A stretch of DNA of 55,417 bases, taken from NCBI GenBank assembly GCA_024694125.1, contig JAILKE010000058.1, forward strand, positions 1-55,417, written 5' to 3'. Every line of letters starts with the position of its first letter. The stretch's first letter is position 1. Source of the stretch: Bacteroidales bacterium. GTDB lineage: Bacteria > Bacteroidota > Bacteroidia > Bacteroidales > UBA3663. A program made the translations under genes and the position numbers. Below, one piece after another: positions 16,637 through 25,663 of this stretch. The notes beneath the pieces are model-generated. The model made no database searches. It saw nothing but the letters and a program-made list of their open reading frames with translations, and was not told where the DNA came from.

Positions 16637-17344
16637 ATGATGTTACCTTTTTTACAGTTGATGATGCCCGGTGAACAGGACACCACGGCTGTGGCAGCCG
16701 CCGAAGCAGCTGCTGACAGCGCACCGGCCGATGGGTTGAATTTTCTGGATATGGCTCTGAACGGCGGCTGGCTGATGATTCCGTTGCTGCTGCTGTCGCT
16801 CATCGCTGTGTATATCTTCATCGAACGTTATATCGTGATTCACCGTGCCCGTAAGGATGCTCCTTACTTCATGGACCGTATCCGTGAGTATCTCGCCGAT
16901 GGCAAGATTGAGGCTGCCGTGCGTGTGTGCCAGCAGACCAAGGCTCCCTATGCCGCTATGATCGAGAAGGGCATCGGCCGACTGGGCAAACCGACTGCCG
17001 ACATCCAGGCTGCCATCGAGAACGTGGGTAACCTGCAGGTCGCCAATATGGAGAAGGGCTTCACGATGCTCGCCACCATCTCGAGCGGCGCCCCTATGAT
17101 CGGCTTCCTCGGTACGGTGACGGGTATGATCCGCGCCTTCTACGATATGTCGCAGGCTGGTTCATCGGCCGACATCACTCTGCTCTCGGCAGGTATCTAC
17201 CAGGCGCTCACCACCACGGTGGCTGGTCTGATAGTCGGTATCATCGCCATGTTCGCCTACAATTATCTGGTGAGCGAACTGGATAAGGTGGTCAACGAGA
17301 TGGAGGCCAAGACCATGGAGTTCATGGACTTGATTCAAAAATAA
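16637..17344 (+). CDS. exbB: ExbB/TolQ-family proton channel
   Basis: The 235 residues have a short N-terminal extension rich in Ala and Glu, then three membrane segments at about 43-63, 145-165 and 180-205. The MotA/TolQ/ExbB signature is GAPMIGFLGTVTGMIRAFYDM, followed by SAGIYQALTTTVAGLIVGI. With ExbD and TonB it forms the inner-membrane motor that passes proton-motive force to outer-membrane receptors. exbD and a TonB-like gene follow on the same strand, so this is an ExbB-ExbD-TonB operon. Confidence 0.9.
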   Translation: MMLPFLQLMMPGEQDTTAVAAAEAAADSAPADGLNFLDMALNGGWLMIPLLLLSLIAVYIFIERYIVIHRARKDAPYFMDRIREYLADGKIEAAVRVCQQTKAPYAAMIEKGIGRLGKPTADIQAAIENVGNLQVANMEKGFTMLATISSGAPMIGFLGTVTGMIRAFYDMSQAGSSADITLLSAGIYQALTTTVAGLIVGIIAMFAYNYLVSELDKVVNEMEAKTMEFMDLIQK

Positions 17345-17495
17345 ATTTTTGTAAATTACAAATTACTAATTACAAATTACTTTCCCGCTTCACTAGTTTT
17401 CAGTAGCAATGCTGGTAATTTGTAATCTGTAATCCGTAATTAAATTACATTTCCGTTTCGCCAGAAACGAAGTTGTAATTTGTAATTTGTAATTA
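17345..17495. repeat. TTACAAATTA repeats between exbB and exbD
   Basis: Copies of GTAATTTGTAAT and its complement (AAATTACAAATTAC) at both ends could fold into a long stem within the operon. This may tune the ExbB to ExbD ratio. No coding signal. Confidence 0.55.
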
Positions 17496-17504
17496 GCGAA
17501 GCTT

Positions 17505-17915
17505 ATGGCACTAAAACGTAGAAACAAGATACAGGCCACATTCAGCATGTCGTCGATGACCGACGTCATCTTCCTATTGCTGATCTTTTTTATGGTGACA
17601 TCGACCATAGTCTTCCCCAATGCCATCAAGGTGCTCCTGCCGCAGAGCAAACAGCAGACCTCGGCAGCACCTCAGGCTCGCGTCACCATTGACAAGGATC
17701 TCAACTACTATGTGGCATTCGGCAACGAGGCCCCCAACCAAGTTGACATCGAACAGATAACCCCCTGGCTGCAATCGGTCAAGGCTGAGTATGATGATAT
17801 GTACGTCACGCTGTATGCCGACGAGGAGATTCCATACAGCAAGGTGGTAGAGATACTCAACATCGGCGTCGAAAACCAGTACAAGATGGTGCTGGCTACG
17901 CGACCCGTGAAGTAG
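17505..17915 (+). CDS. exbD: ExbD/TolR-family protein
   Basis: The 136 residues have one N-terminal membrane segment with the conserved aspartate in MSSMTDVIFLLLIFFMVTST, the proton-binding site of the family. A periplasmic domain of the usual size follows (VTIDKDLNYYVAF, ending VLATRPVK). It is the middle gene of the energy-transduction operon. Many Bacteroidota have two exbD genes next to exbB, but only one is present here. Confidence 0.9.
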   Translation: MALKRRNKIQATFSMSSMTDVIFLLLIFFMVTSTIVFPNAIKVLLPQSKQQTSAAPQARVTIDKDLNYYVAFGNEAPNQVDIEQITPWLQSVKAEYDDMYVTLYADEEIPYSKVVEILNIGVENQYKMVLATRPVK

Positions 17916-17980
17916 TCAGGTACGCAACTTTCGCAGGTTTCAGTTGACCCCTTGCGAAAATTGAATTACAGTACATAAAT

Positions 17981-18865
17981 ATGGAACAAGATAACAAGAG
18001 TAAGACACTGGGGCTGGTGGTGACTATCCTCTTCCACGCCCTCATATTGGTGCTGCTGTGGCTGGCACACTTCGCTCCCTTCGAACAGGAGGAGGAGAGC
18101 GGCGTGCTCGTCATGGTGGGCGTCGATGCCGAGGGAGGTGGCGAAGAGATGATGTCGTCCGACGTCACTGACCTGCAACCGGAACCGCAGCCCGAAGATG
18201 TACTACCGGAACCTGCTACTCCTGCTCCGGCACCTACGCCTGTCACTACGCCCGACCAGCCGCTGCTGGCTCAGGACGATGCCGAGGCTCCCTACGTGGC
18301 GGAACAGCAGCAACAGCAACTGCAGCAACAGGCCGAGGAGGCCCGACTGAAGGCTGAACAGGAGGAGGCTCAACGACAGGAGGAACTGCGCCGCCAACAG
18401 GAAGAGGAGGCACGGCGTAAGGCTGCCGAAGAGGCCGCCCGCCGCAAGGCCGCCGAGGAGGCTGCCAAGCGACAGGCAATCAACAACCAGCTGGCAGGCC
18501 TGTTCAACAACCGCGGTGATGCCACCAACGAAGGTGTGCAGGGCGATGCCAACGGCAACAGTGATACGGGTGCCACGTCGGGCAGTGCCGGATATGGTGA
18601 CTTCGACCTGGGTGGCCGTGGACTGGCGGGTACGCTGCCTCGACCCAGTTTCAATCTGAATGTGAGCGGCAAGGTGGTAGTGCTCATCACGGTAGATGCT
18701 GCCGGAACCGTCAAATCGACTGCCATCGGCAAGGGTACCACCATCTCGTCGCAGGAGATACGCAAAGCAGCCCAGGCAGCCGCTGCCAAGGCTAAATTCA
18801 AGGCGGTGAGCGGTACGAGCATCACTGCCGGTACCATCACCTATTACTTCGACAGTAATAACTGA
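17981..18865 (+). CDS. tonB: TonB/TolA-like energy transducer
   Basis: The 294 residues have a single N-terminal anchor (LGLVVTILFHALILVLLWLA), then a Pro/Glu-rich segment at about 65-90. A long Gln/Glu/Ala/Arg coiled coil follows (about 105-165, with repeats such as RRKAAEEAARRKAAEEAAKR) and then a Gly/Asn/Ser-rich linker. The C-terminal domain is a short TonB-like fold (SGKVVVLITVDAAGTVKSTA, ending TITYYFDSNN). The helical middle is closer to TolA than to classical TonB. Position after exbB-exbD shows it is the periplasm-spanning partner of that motor. Confidence 0.85.
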   Translation: MEQDNKSKTLGLVVTILFHALILVLLWLAHFAPFEQEEESGVLVMVGVDAEGGGEEMMSSDVTDLQPEPQPEDVLPEPATPAPAPTPVTTPDQPLLAQDDAEAPYVAEQQQQQLQQQAEEARLKAEQEEAQRQEELRRQQEEEARRKAAEEAARRKAAEEAAKRQAINNQLAGLFNNRGDATNEGVQGDANGNSDTGATSGSAGYGDFDLGGRGLAGTLPRPSFNLNVSGKVVVLITVDAAGTVKSTAIGKGTTISSQEIRKAAQAAAAKAKFKAVSGTSITAGTITYYFDSNN

Positions 18866-19094
18866 TCATACCCGAGTGCCGCCGCTGCGCTGCATGGCGT
18901 AGCGCTGGCTCTCGGATCTGTGCATATAAAGAGATTGCATGGTTGCAGATGGAAAAACGGCCTCTGTACCTGTGAGATACCGTAACGCTACACTCTGGCG
19001 TGATACATTTGAGGTGCGCAATTTTTTTTCTTGCGCGATACATTTTGGCTCAATAATGGGATATTCTTTTACATTACACTAACAAACTATAGCT

Positions 19095-20324
19095 ATGGAT
19101 AATCTGATTGAATGGATTGTTTATTTACCAGTACTGGTTGTGGCGGTAGGCCTGTTCCTGCTGATCTTCTACGTGCCGAAGAGTACGATGGTAGTGATGC
19201 TGCGGGTACTGGCTGGCGTGGCTCTGTTCTATTACATCAGTGACGGAGTCATAGTCAACCCCAAAGCCGACGTTCATACGTTGGTCAAGGCTTTCGTGGC
19301 TGTACCTTTCCTTTCTCCTTTGACATTGGGCTACATCATCTGCATGATATGGGTATTGTACTACGAGCGGCCATTGCCCTGGCATCAGTGTCTGTGGTTC
19401 GTGTGGCCCGTGGCGTTGAGTTCGGTGTGCCTGATGTTGTACCTGCTCATCAGCGATGACGAGGCAGCGCGTTTCCAGGCGCTCTACGACCAGTTGCGCC
19501 ATTTCCCTGAATCGTATGCCAGTTCCAAGATTTTCCAGGCGCTGGGATTCATTGAGCATCGGGTATATCGTACCACTCTGTTCGTATATACTGTCTATGC
19601 CGTCGGTTTCGCCATCTATGTGCTGCACCGTACCGGTCTGAATCGTGTAGCGTGGGCAGGCTTCTTCTTCAAGGGATCGAGCCTCCCGCCGGTGCATATA
19701 CTGTTGCTATCGCTCATTACGTTGCTCATCTCCATCCTGCTGCGTGTGCTCATCGGGCGATATGTACTGATAGACCATCTGTGGCTCAATATCACCTTCT
19801 CCTTCTTCCAGTGCTTCTGTATGCTCCTGATGCTGCTCTCGGCGTTCAGCCTCGAGTACGTGGAGTGTACGCTGCGTCAGTTCTGGTTCCTCGATCCAAA
19901 GGATGACCTGGACCAGCAGTCGGCGGATGATGCCATGTCCGATGACAATCTCCCCGACGATACGGACAATGACACCTACCTGACTCTGCAGGAGCGCCTG
20001 GTCAAGGGCCTGCACGAGGTGATGGAGGTGCAACGTGCCTACCTGGACTGTAACCTGCGCATGGCGGATGTGGCGCGGGCATTGGGCACCAACCGCAACT
20101 ACCTGTCGCACCACATCAACGAGAAGTATCAGATGAACTTCAACGAATATATCAACCGTATGCGCATTGAATACTCGAAGCAGTATATGCTCGAACACCC
20201 TGATATGCTGCTGGATACCATTGCCGCAGAGTGCGGCTTCGGTACCGCCCAGGTATTCAGCCGTAAATTCAAGGCTATGGAGGGCGTCACGCCACGTTCC
20301 TGGCTGGTGCAGCAAGGTAAATGA
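19095..20324 (+). CDS. Membrane-bound AraC-family regulator
   Basis: The 409 residues begin with about six to seven membrane helices (to about 260) without a recognised ligand domain. An acidic linker (DDAMSDDNLPDDTDNDT) leads to a C-terminal AraC/XylS DNA-binding domain. The first HTH is NLRMADVARALGTNRNYLS. The second follows with MLLDTIAAECGFGTAQVFSR and the conserved F-K-x-x-x-G-x-T-P end (FKAMEGVTPRSW). It should sense a membrane or envelope state and bind DNA from the membrane. Targets are unknown. The 229 bases before it show no further gene. Confidence 0.85.
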   Translation: MDNLIEWIVYLPVLVVAVGLFLLIFYVPKSTMVVMLRVLAGVALFYYISDGVIVNPKADVHTLVKAFVAVPFLSPLTLGYIICMIWVLYYERPLPWHQCLWFVWPVALSSVCLMLYLLISDDEAARFQALYDQLRHFPESYASSKIFQALGFIEHRVYRTTLFVYTVYAVGFAIYVLHRTGLNRVAWAGFFFKGSSLPPVHILLLSLITLLISILLRVLIGRYVLIDHLWLNITFSFFQCFCMLLMLLSAFSLEYVECTLRQFWFLDPKDDLDQQSADDAMSDDNLPDDTDNDTYLTLQERLVKGLHEVMEVQRAYLDCNLRMADVARALGTNRNYLSHHINEKYQMNFNEYINRMRIEYSKQYMLEHPDMLLDTIAAECGFGTAQVFSRKFKAMEGVTPRSWLVQQGK

Positions 20325-20448
20325 CCCTTGCCTGCCCACGCGTCGGACCTTACGGTATCTCTGATAGGAAATTTGGTGTAAACTCCTATATCGAGATTCC
20401 TCTTTACTCAGCCCCAATCACTTAACTTACATATCACCTTTTACGGGA

Positions 20449-20486
20449 ACTGCCCGGTACGTCGTCTGACATACCGGGCAGTTTTT
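20449..20486 (+). terminator. Intrinsic terminator of the AraC-type gene
   Basis: ACTGCCCGGTA (20449-20459) and TACCGGGCAGT (20472-20482) form a perfect 11-base stem followed by TTTTTG. Confidence 0.85.
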
Positions 20487-20615
20487 GTAATGTTTGCCCA
20501 TCGTTGGCTGGGCCATTCATTCCCTCTCCTATATGAGGTAGTGCGCTTCACGCCATAACAAGTTGACCCATATAGATGTATAGCCAAGTATAGGCAAAAG
20601 TATAGGGGGGTAAAA

Positions 20616-20647
20616 TTTGGAAGTCTCGCCGATGGTCCTTACCTTTG
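20616..20647 (+). promoter_or_regulatory. Orphan promoter pointing toward ompH
   Basis: TTTG (20616-20619), 20 bases, then TACCTTTG (20640-20647) is a perfect Bacteroidota promoter. No recognised rightward gene follows before the convergent ompH at 20872. The transcript would begin near 20654. Confidence 0.55.
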
Positions 20648-20653
20648 CACCGC

Positions 20654-20821
20654 ATTTGAAAGTATCTGCAGGGTGAACCGTACAGACAACTCAATGCTCG
20701 GGCTACCGTCACGTTACGACAATGTCTGCAGGCTGAATCGGCAACGGGTGGTTCGATATACGTTCTTTGACATACGAAACTCCCTCATCAATATTCTAAC
20801 GGAGAATATGTGACAAGGGAG
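20654..20821 (+). ncRNA. Candidate small RNA or small ORF transcript
   Basis: The region after the orphan promoter has two similar motifs, TATCTGCAGGGTGAACCG and TGTCTGCAGGCTGAATCGG. It ends with a long hairpin: CTCCCT (20780-20785) pairs with AGGGAG (20816-20821), around an inner ATATTCT/AGAATAT stem at 20791-20809. A 39-codon frame (ATG 20694, MLGLPSRYDNVCRL) lies inside. It could be an sRNA, a small protein, or the 3' region of ompH, whose leftward transcript would also meet this hairpin before TTTCG. Function unknown. Confidence 0.3.
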
Positions 20822-20871
20822 GTAAATGAAAAGCAACTGAGTGCTCTGTATGATTGTCCTGAAGAAGGAGA

Positions 20872-21378
20872 TTATGGCTGCAGGCCGAGCTCCTTCTTGA
20901 CCAGAGGCAGAACGTCGATGCACTGAGTCTGGCTGTAGTAGAGGATATTGCCCTGGCTGAGGTCATAGATATAGGTGAAGCCCTCCTTCTCGCCTACGGC
21001 ACGGATAGCCTTGTTGATCTTTTCGATGATAGGCTGAACCTTGGTCTGCTGCTGTGTCTGCAGATCCTTGGCTGCCATCTCGCGGAAGTTCTGAATGCGC
21101 TGCTGGAGCTGGTCGATCTCCTGGGCACGAGCTTCGGCGATATTCTTCTCGAGTCCCTCCTGCTCTGCGAGGTAGTCGTTTACCTTCTTCTGGTACTCGT
21201 CACCCATCTTGCTGAGCTCGGTCTCGTACTTGGCCTGGAGTGCCTCCATCTCTTTCTGTACCTGTGCCTTCTCAGGCATTGCTTCGAACACTTCGCTCAT
21301 ATTGATGTTACCAAACTTCTGAGCTGATGCAGTTACGGCCAACATGGCACATACTGCAAGAATCATGATTTTTTTCAT
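20872..21378 (-). CDS. ompH: OmpH/Skp-family periplasmic chaperone
   Basis: The 168 residues start with a signal peptide (MKKIMILAVCAMLAVTASAQ). The mature part is a long alpha-helical coiled coil (about 45-125) framed by a small beta core (KFGNINMSEVFEAMP, then GFTYIYDLSQGNILYYS), the Skp fold. Skp trimers escort unfolded outer-membrane proteins to BamA. It is the last of two tandem ompH genes behind bamA, the usual arrangement in Bacteroidales. Confidence 0.92.
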   Translation of the reverse strand: MKKIMILAVCAMLAVTASAQKFGNINMSEVFEAMPEKAQVQKEMEALQAKYETELSKMGDEYQKKVNDYLAEQEGLEKNIAEARAQEIDQLQQRIQNFREMAAKDLQTQQQTKVQPIIEKINKAIRAVGEKEGFTYIYDLSQGNILYYSQTQCIDVLPLVKKELGLQP

Positions 21379-21450
21379 TCTTAGTTGTGTATAGTTAATA
21401 TGAAATAATTTCTAATTATTGAATCTGTTCAAGCCTCGAAAGGAGTGAAT

Positions 21451-21960
21451 TTAGTATCCCAGTTTGCTGAGTACCTCCTTCGAGATGTCAATCTTGGGGC
21501 TGGCAAAGATGATGGATTCGGCCGATGAACGGTCTATGACCATCGAGTAGTTATTGCGCTCGGCAATCTCCTTGACCGCATTGTAGATATCGTCCTGAAT
21601 GTGGCTGACAAGGCTGTTGCGCTTCTGGTAGAGTTCGCCCTCGGGGCCGAAATACTTGAGACGCAGGTCCTGGACCTCCTTCTCCTTGGCTACGATGGCG
21701 TTCTCCTTGGCAGTCTTCTGGTCGGCGGTGAGGAAGACCATATCGGCCTGGTATTGCTTGTACATAGCCTCGGCTTCGGCTGCGAGAGCTTCCACCTCGC
21801 TCTGCCAGCGCTTGGAGATCTGATCGAGCTGTTCGTTGGCCATTTCGTACTGTGGAATCTTCTTCAGTATATAGTCCATATCGATCAAGGCGTATTTCTG
21901 TGCAAATCCGTTTGCACTCATCAGCATCATTACGATGCAGGCTAAAAGAATCTTTTTCAT
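21451..21960 (-). CDS. ompH: OmpH/Skp-family periplasmic chaperone (second copy)
   Basis: ATG 21960 is chosen because the signal peptide MKKILLACIVMMLMSANGFAQ begins there. An upstream ATG at 22029 only adds an unlikely 23-residue leader. The 169 residues show the Skp coiled coil (EQLDQISKRWQSEVEALAAE) and end KIDISKEVLSKLGY. It shares the bamA-ompH-ompH order, with 72 bases to the next ompH and about 125 to bamA. The two copies differ clearly in sequence and may have separate clients. Confidence 0.92.
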   Translation of the reverse strand: MKKILLACIVMMLMSANGFAQKYALIDMDYILKKIPQYEMANEQLDQISKRWQSEVEALAAEAEAMYKQYQADMVFLTADQKTAKENAIVAKEKEVQDLRLKYFGPEGELYQKRNSLVSHIQDDIYNAVKEIAERNNYSMVIDRSSAESIIFASPKIDISKEVLSKLGY

Positions 21961-22086
21961 AGGGGTATTGGTTATTAGGTTATACATAACTTGGCCTGAA
22001 TGAGAAGCTGAGCACGGGGCAAACAGCAAGGTCGGTTTCAGGCTGTCTTTGCTCTTTAGACTGACTCCGCACGTTCAGGTTTAAGA

Positions 22087-24843
22087 TCAGAACTCCTGAC
22101 CGATGACGAAGTGGAACTTGGAACCGCTGTTGGCCGATGTACCGTTGACCTTGTCGAAGCCGTAGCCCCAGTCGATACCGAGCATACCGATCATAGGCAG
22201 GAAGATGCGGACACCGGCACCCAAACTGCGCTTCAGGGCGAATGGGTTAAAGTAGCGGAACGAGGTCCATGCATTTCCAGCCTCGGCAAAGGCCAGGCCG
22301 TAGATGGTGCTGGAGCTCTCAAGCATGAATGGGAAGCGCAACTCGGCGACCATACGGGCGTAGCAGGTAGCTACCTTGTTGTAGTTGGAGTAAGCCGAGG
22401 TGAGGCAGCCGTTCTCGTAGCCACGCAGAGGGATATACTCCGTGATGTAGCTGGATGAGTAGTAAGAGTTGCCGTCACCACCCATGTAGTAGCTGTCGAA
22501 CGGAGACTTCTTGTTCTTGTTGTAGTGACCCAGGAAGCCGAAGTCCGAACGGGTGTGGAAGACGAGCGTATGCTTGCCCGATGTGAGTGGAGTGAAGGTC
22601 TTGGTCGAGAACTTGACCTTGTAGAACTCCAGCCACTTCATCTTGGCCTTGGAGTACTGGTCATCGTCATCGGCATACTTGTTCTTGCTCTCGAAGAGTG
22701 AGTATGGTGGAGCCATCTCGAGGTCGAGGACGAAGGCTGAACCGCTACGGGTGAAGTATGGGTTGTCGATACTGCTACGTGACAGGACAGCCTCGAGCGA
22801 GAAACTGTTCGATGTACCGTTGGTGACAGGGAAGTACTGCCAGTCCTTGAGGATATAGACGTTGTAGTTGAGCGACGTCTGGAGTGAGAAGTAATCGTCC
22901 GGCCAGTTCAGACGGCGTCCGAAACCGAGCGAGGCTCCGATCATCTGGATCGACTTGTCAGGGTCAATGGCATACTCGGTGCTGTAGTTGCTGCCGTAGC
23001 TGTTGTACCCACCATAAGAGCCGTAGTTGCTGTAATAATTATTATAGTAATTGTTATAATAGGTATTACTGTAATACTTGGAGTTGATGTCCGACTGGCG
23101 GCTGTAGTAAACCGATACACTCAGCGAGTTAGGTCGCTTGCCTCCCAACCATGGATTGATGTACTGCAGAGAGTAGGACTGATAGTACTTGGCATTGGTC
23201 TGGGCAGAAATGGTGAAGGTCTCGCCGTCGCCCGAAGGATAGATGCCGTGGTAGCGCTCGGGATGGAACAGGTCCTTCATGGAGATGTTGGTGAGTTTGA
23301 GCGATATACGGCCAATCAGACCTGTTGAACCCCAACCGAGCGAGAACTCGATCTGGTCATTGGCCTTGGACTCGAGGTCAAAGATGATATCGACGGTACC
23401 ATCCTCGGGATTGGGCACTGGACGTGGGTTCATCTTCTCCGGGTCGAAGTGTCCGGTCTGGGCCAATTCGCGAGCAGAACGGATCAGGTCACTCTTAGAA
23501 AAGAGTTCGCCCGGGTGCACGCGTAACTCACGACGGACGACGTGCTCGTACAATCGGTCATTACCATTGATGACAACCTGATTGATATGAGCCTGTGGAC
23601 CCTCGGTGATGCGGAGTTCGAGATCGACGCTGTCCTTCTCGATATTGACCTCGATAGGCTCCAGCTGGAAGAAGAGGTAACCATTGTCCATATAGAGCGA
23701 ACCGACGCCATCCTCGTCCTCGTTGATGCGTTTCTGCAACTTGACCTGGTCATAGACATCGCCGCGCTGCATCTGCAGGTAGGCCAGAATCTCCTCGGTC
23801 GTCTTGACCGAATTGCCGACAACGTCGATGTTGCGGATATAGTAGCGCTGACCCTCCTCGATGTGCAGAGAGACATCGACGTGCTTGTCATCGTACTTGG
23901 TAACCGAGTCACTCACGATGCGCATGTCGCGGAAACCAAGTTCGTGGTACTTGTCCATGAGGGATTTCTTGTCGGCCTTGTAGAGTTCGTCGGTGAACTT
24001 CTTGGCGCGGAAGATATTGTACCACTTGTGACGGGCGTTGGTCTTCTTGAGCGCGCGGTTGGCACCGCGGTAGGTCATGTAGTCCTTCTTGAAGACAGGC
24101 CAGCATCGTACACCGACTGAATCCCAGTATGCCAGACCGTCGATGCGCAGTTCGTGCACCTTGACCTTGTCATGCTTATCGACGTAAACGGTGAGGTCCA
24201 CCATGTTCTCGCCTGTGTTCGAATCTGTCTGACGGATATCAATCTCGGCATTCTTGTAGCCCTTGTCATCGTAGTAACGCTTGATGATCTTCTTGGCACG
24301 GTCGATGATATTGGGGGTGACCTGACTACCCTTGGCTACACCCATCTGCAAGTCCAGATCCTCGCGCTCGCTCTTCTTGACGCCGTCATATTCGATATTG
24401 GCAATGCGTGGGCGCTGCGTGAGGGCAATCTTGATCCAGCACTCGTCACCGCGAACCTTTTCCAACGTGATGCGTACATCGCTGAAGAGTCCCTGACGCC
24501 AGAAGCGCTTGATGGCATTGGACACCTCGTCGCCCGGTACAGAGATGGTCTGCCCGACCGACAGGCCCGAGAAGCCTATCAGCACATAGTCCTCATAGTT
24601 GTCGGCACCGGAGACCTCGATACCCTTGATGGTGTAACGGCGAGCTACGGTACTGGTATGGTTGACGGTAGGATTGTACACCGTATCATTGGGCACAGGA
24701 GCCATCTGCACGCTGCTGTCGGCTACTTGCTGCGCAGCGCCGATGCTGTCGGTGCCAGAGACTATGCTGAGACTGTCTGCTTGCTGTGCCCACGAGAGGG
24801 CTGACGTCGCTATCAAGGCGATCAGAAGACTGAACTTCTTCAT
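22087..24843 (-). CDS. bamA: BamA, outer-membrane protein assembly factor
   Basis: The 918 residues carry a signal peptide (FSLLIALIATSALSWAQ), an Ala/Ser/Asp-rich spacer, POTRA repeats at about 68-430 (first begins RRYTIKGIEVSGADNYEDY) and an Omp85 beta-barrel ending FHFVIGQEF. BamA inserts beta-barrel proteins into the outer membrane. The barrel contains an unusual insert at about residues 585-620 made almost only of Tyr, Asn, Ser and Gly (SNTYYNNYYNNYYSNYG), probably an external loop. The gene lies between uppS and two ompH genes. Confidence 0.95.
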   Translation of the reverse strand: MKKFSLLIALIATSALSWAQQADSLSIVSGTDSIGAAQQVADSSVQMAPVPNDTVYNPTVNHTSTVARRYTIKGIEVSGADNYEDYVLIGFSGLSVGQTISVPGDEVSNAIKRFWRQGLFSDVRITLEKVRGDECWIKIALTQRPRIANIEYDGVKKSEREDLDLQMGVAKGSQVTPNIIDRAKKIIKRYYDDKGYKNAEIDIRQTDSNTGENMVDLTVYVDKHDKVKVHELRIDGLAYWDSVGVRCWPVFKKDYMTYRGANRALKKTNARHKWYNIFRAKKFTDELYKADKKSLMDKYHELGFRDMRIVSDSVTKYDDKHVDVSLHIEEGQRYYIRNIDVVGNSVKTTEEILAYLQMQRGDVYDQVKLQKRINEDEDGVGSLYMDNGYLFFQLEPIEVNIEKDSVDLELRITEGPQAHINQVVINGNDRLYEHVVRRELRVHPGELFSKSDLIRSARELAQTGHFDPEKMNPRPVPNPEDGTVDIIFDLESKANDQIEFSLGWGSTGLIGRISLKLTNISMKDLFHPERYHGIYPSGDGETFTISAQTNAKYYQSYSLQYINPWLGGKRPNSLSVSVYYSRQSDINSKYYSNTYYNNYYNNYYSNYGSYGGYNSYGSNYSTEYAIDPDKSIQMIGASLGFGRRLNWPDDYFSLQTSLNYNVYILKDWQYFPVTNGTSNSFSLEAVLSRSSIDNPYFTRSGSAFVLDLEMAPPYSLFESKNKYADDDDQYSKAKMKWLEFYKVKFSTKTFTPLTSGKHTLVFHTRSDFGFLGHYNKNKKSPFDSYYMGGDGNSYYSSSYITEYIPLRGYENGCLTSAYSNYNKVATCYARMVAELRFPFMLESSSTIYGLAFAEAGNAWTSFRYFNPFALKRSLGAGVRIFLPMIGMLGIDWGYGFDKVNGTSANSGSKFHFVIGQEF

Positions 24844-24903
24844 TTATATTTTGTATGGTAGTCTTTTTGGGATGAACTGATTTAGTTGAGGAAGGGATGG
24901 AAC

Positions 24904-25662
24904 TTAAGCCTGGTTGTTCTCCTCCTGTACCTGTGCCGAGGTCTTGCCGAAACGGCGTTCGCGGCTCTGGTAGTCGAGTATGGCGTCGTACAACTCGTCT
25001 GCGCCGAAGTCCGGCCAATAGGTATCGCAGAAGTACAACTCGCTGTAGGCTATCTGCCAGAGCAGGTAGTTCGAGATGCGTTTCTCGCCGCCGGTGCGGA
25101 TGAGCAGCTCCGGCTCGGGCATACCCTTGGTGAAGAGATGCTCGTTGATGGTCTGCTCGGTGATGTCGTCCGGTTGCAGTTGTCCCTGCTTGACCTCCTG
25201 GGCAATCTGCTGCATGGCGCTGGTCAACTCGAAGCGTGAGCCATAGTTGAAGGCTACGACCAGGGTGCTGCCGGTGCAATGCTTGAGCGCCTCGACGCAC
25301 TCCTCGGTCTTGTGACGGGCGAAGTCGGGCATGCGCGAGATGTCGCCCACGATGCGGAGTCGCACGTTGCGGTCTATCATCTCCTGCTTCTCCTGGTCGA
25401 TGCCCCATGCGATGAGGTTCATCAGGGCATCCACCTCCTCCTTGGGACGGTTCCAGTTCTCGGTCGAGAATGTATATACGGTGACATATTCGATACCGGC
25501 CTTGTCGGCGGCATCGAGTACATTGTGCAAAGCCTTGACGCCAGCCTTGTGACCAGCGCTGCGGTCCAGGTTGCGAGCCTTGGCCCAACGACCGTTGCCG
25601 TCCATGATGATGGCTACGTGCTTAGGCATCTTGGCCTTGTCGAGTTGTGATAATGTTGCCAT
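24904..25662 (-). CDS. uppS: Undecaprenyl diphosphate synthase (isoprenyl transferase)
   Basis: The 252 residues have the cis-prenyltransferase motifs HVAIIMDGNGRWAKARN (with the catalytic Asp), VTVYTFSTENWNRP, VVAFNYGSR and the C-terminal ELLIRTGGEKRISNYLLWQ. The enzyme makes C55-PP, the lipid carrier for peptidoglycan and surface polysaccharide. The stop lies 60 bases before bamA, and the gene directly follows DUF6089 with one base between stop and start codons, so they are probably co-transcribed. Confidence 0.95.
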   Translation of the reverse strand: MATLSQLDKAKMPKHVAIIMDGNGRWAKARNLDRSAGHKAGVKALHNVLDAADKAGIEYVTVYTFSTENWNRPKEEVDALMNLIAWGIDQEKQEMIDRNVRLRIVGDISRMPDFARHKTEECVEALKHCTGSTLVVAFNYGSRFELTSAMQQIAQEVKQGQLQPDDITEQTINEHLFTKGMPEPELLIRTGGEKRISNYLLWQIAYSELYFCDTYWPDFGADELYDAILDYQSRERRFGKTSAQVQEENNQA

Positions 25663-25663
25663 A

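Noticed and set aside
16552..16821. N-terminal extension of nadK by about 90 codons
   Set aside because: The extension is antisense to exbB and does not match NAD kinase; the family start is MKIALFGAQ at 16551.
24686..25588. 300-codon leftward frame overlapping uppS and bamA
   Set aside because: It is in a different frame from both recognised genes and has no domain or signal.
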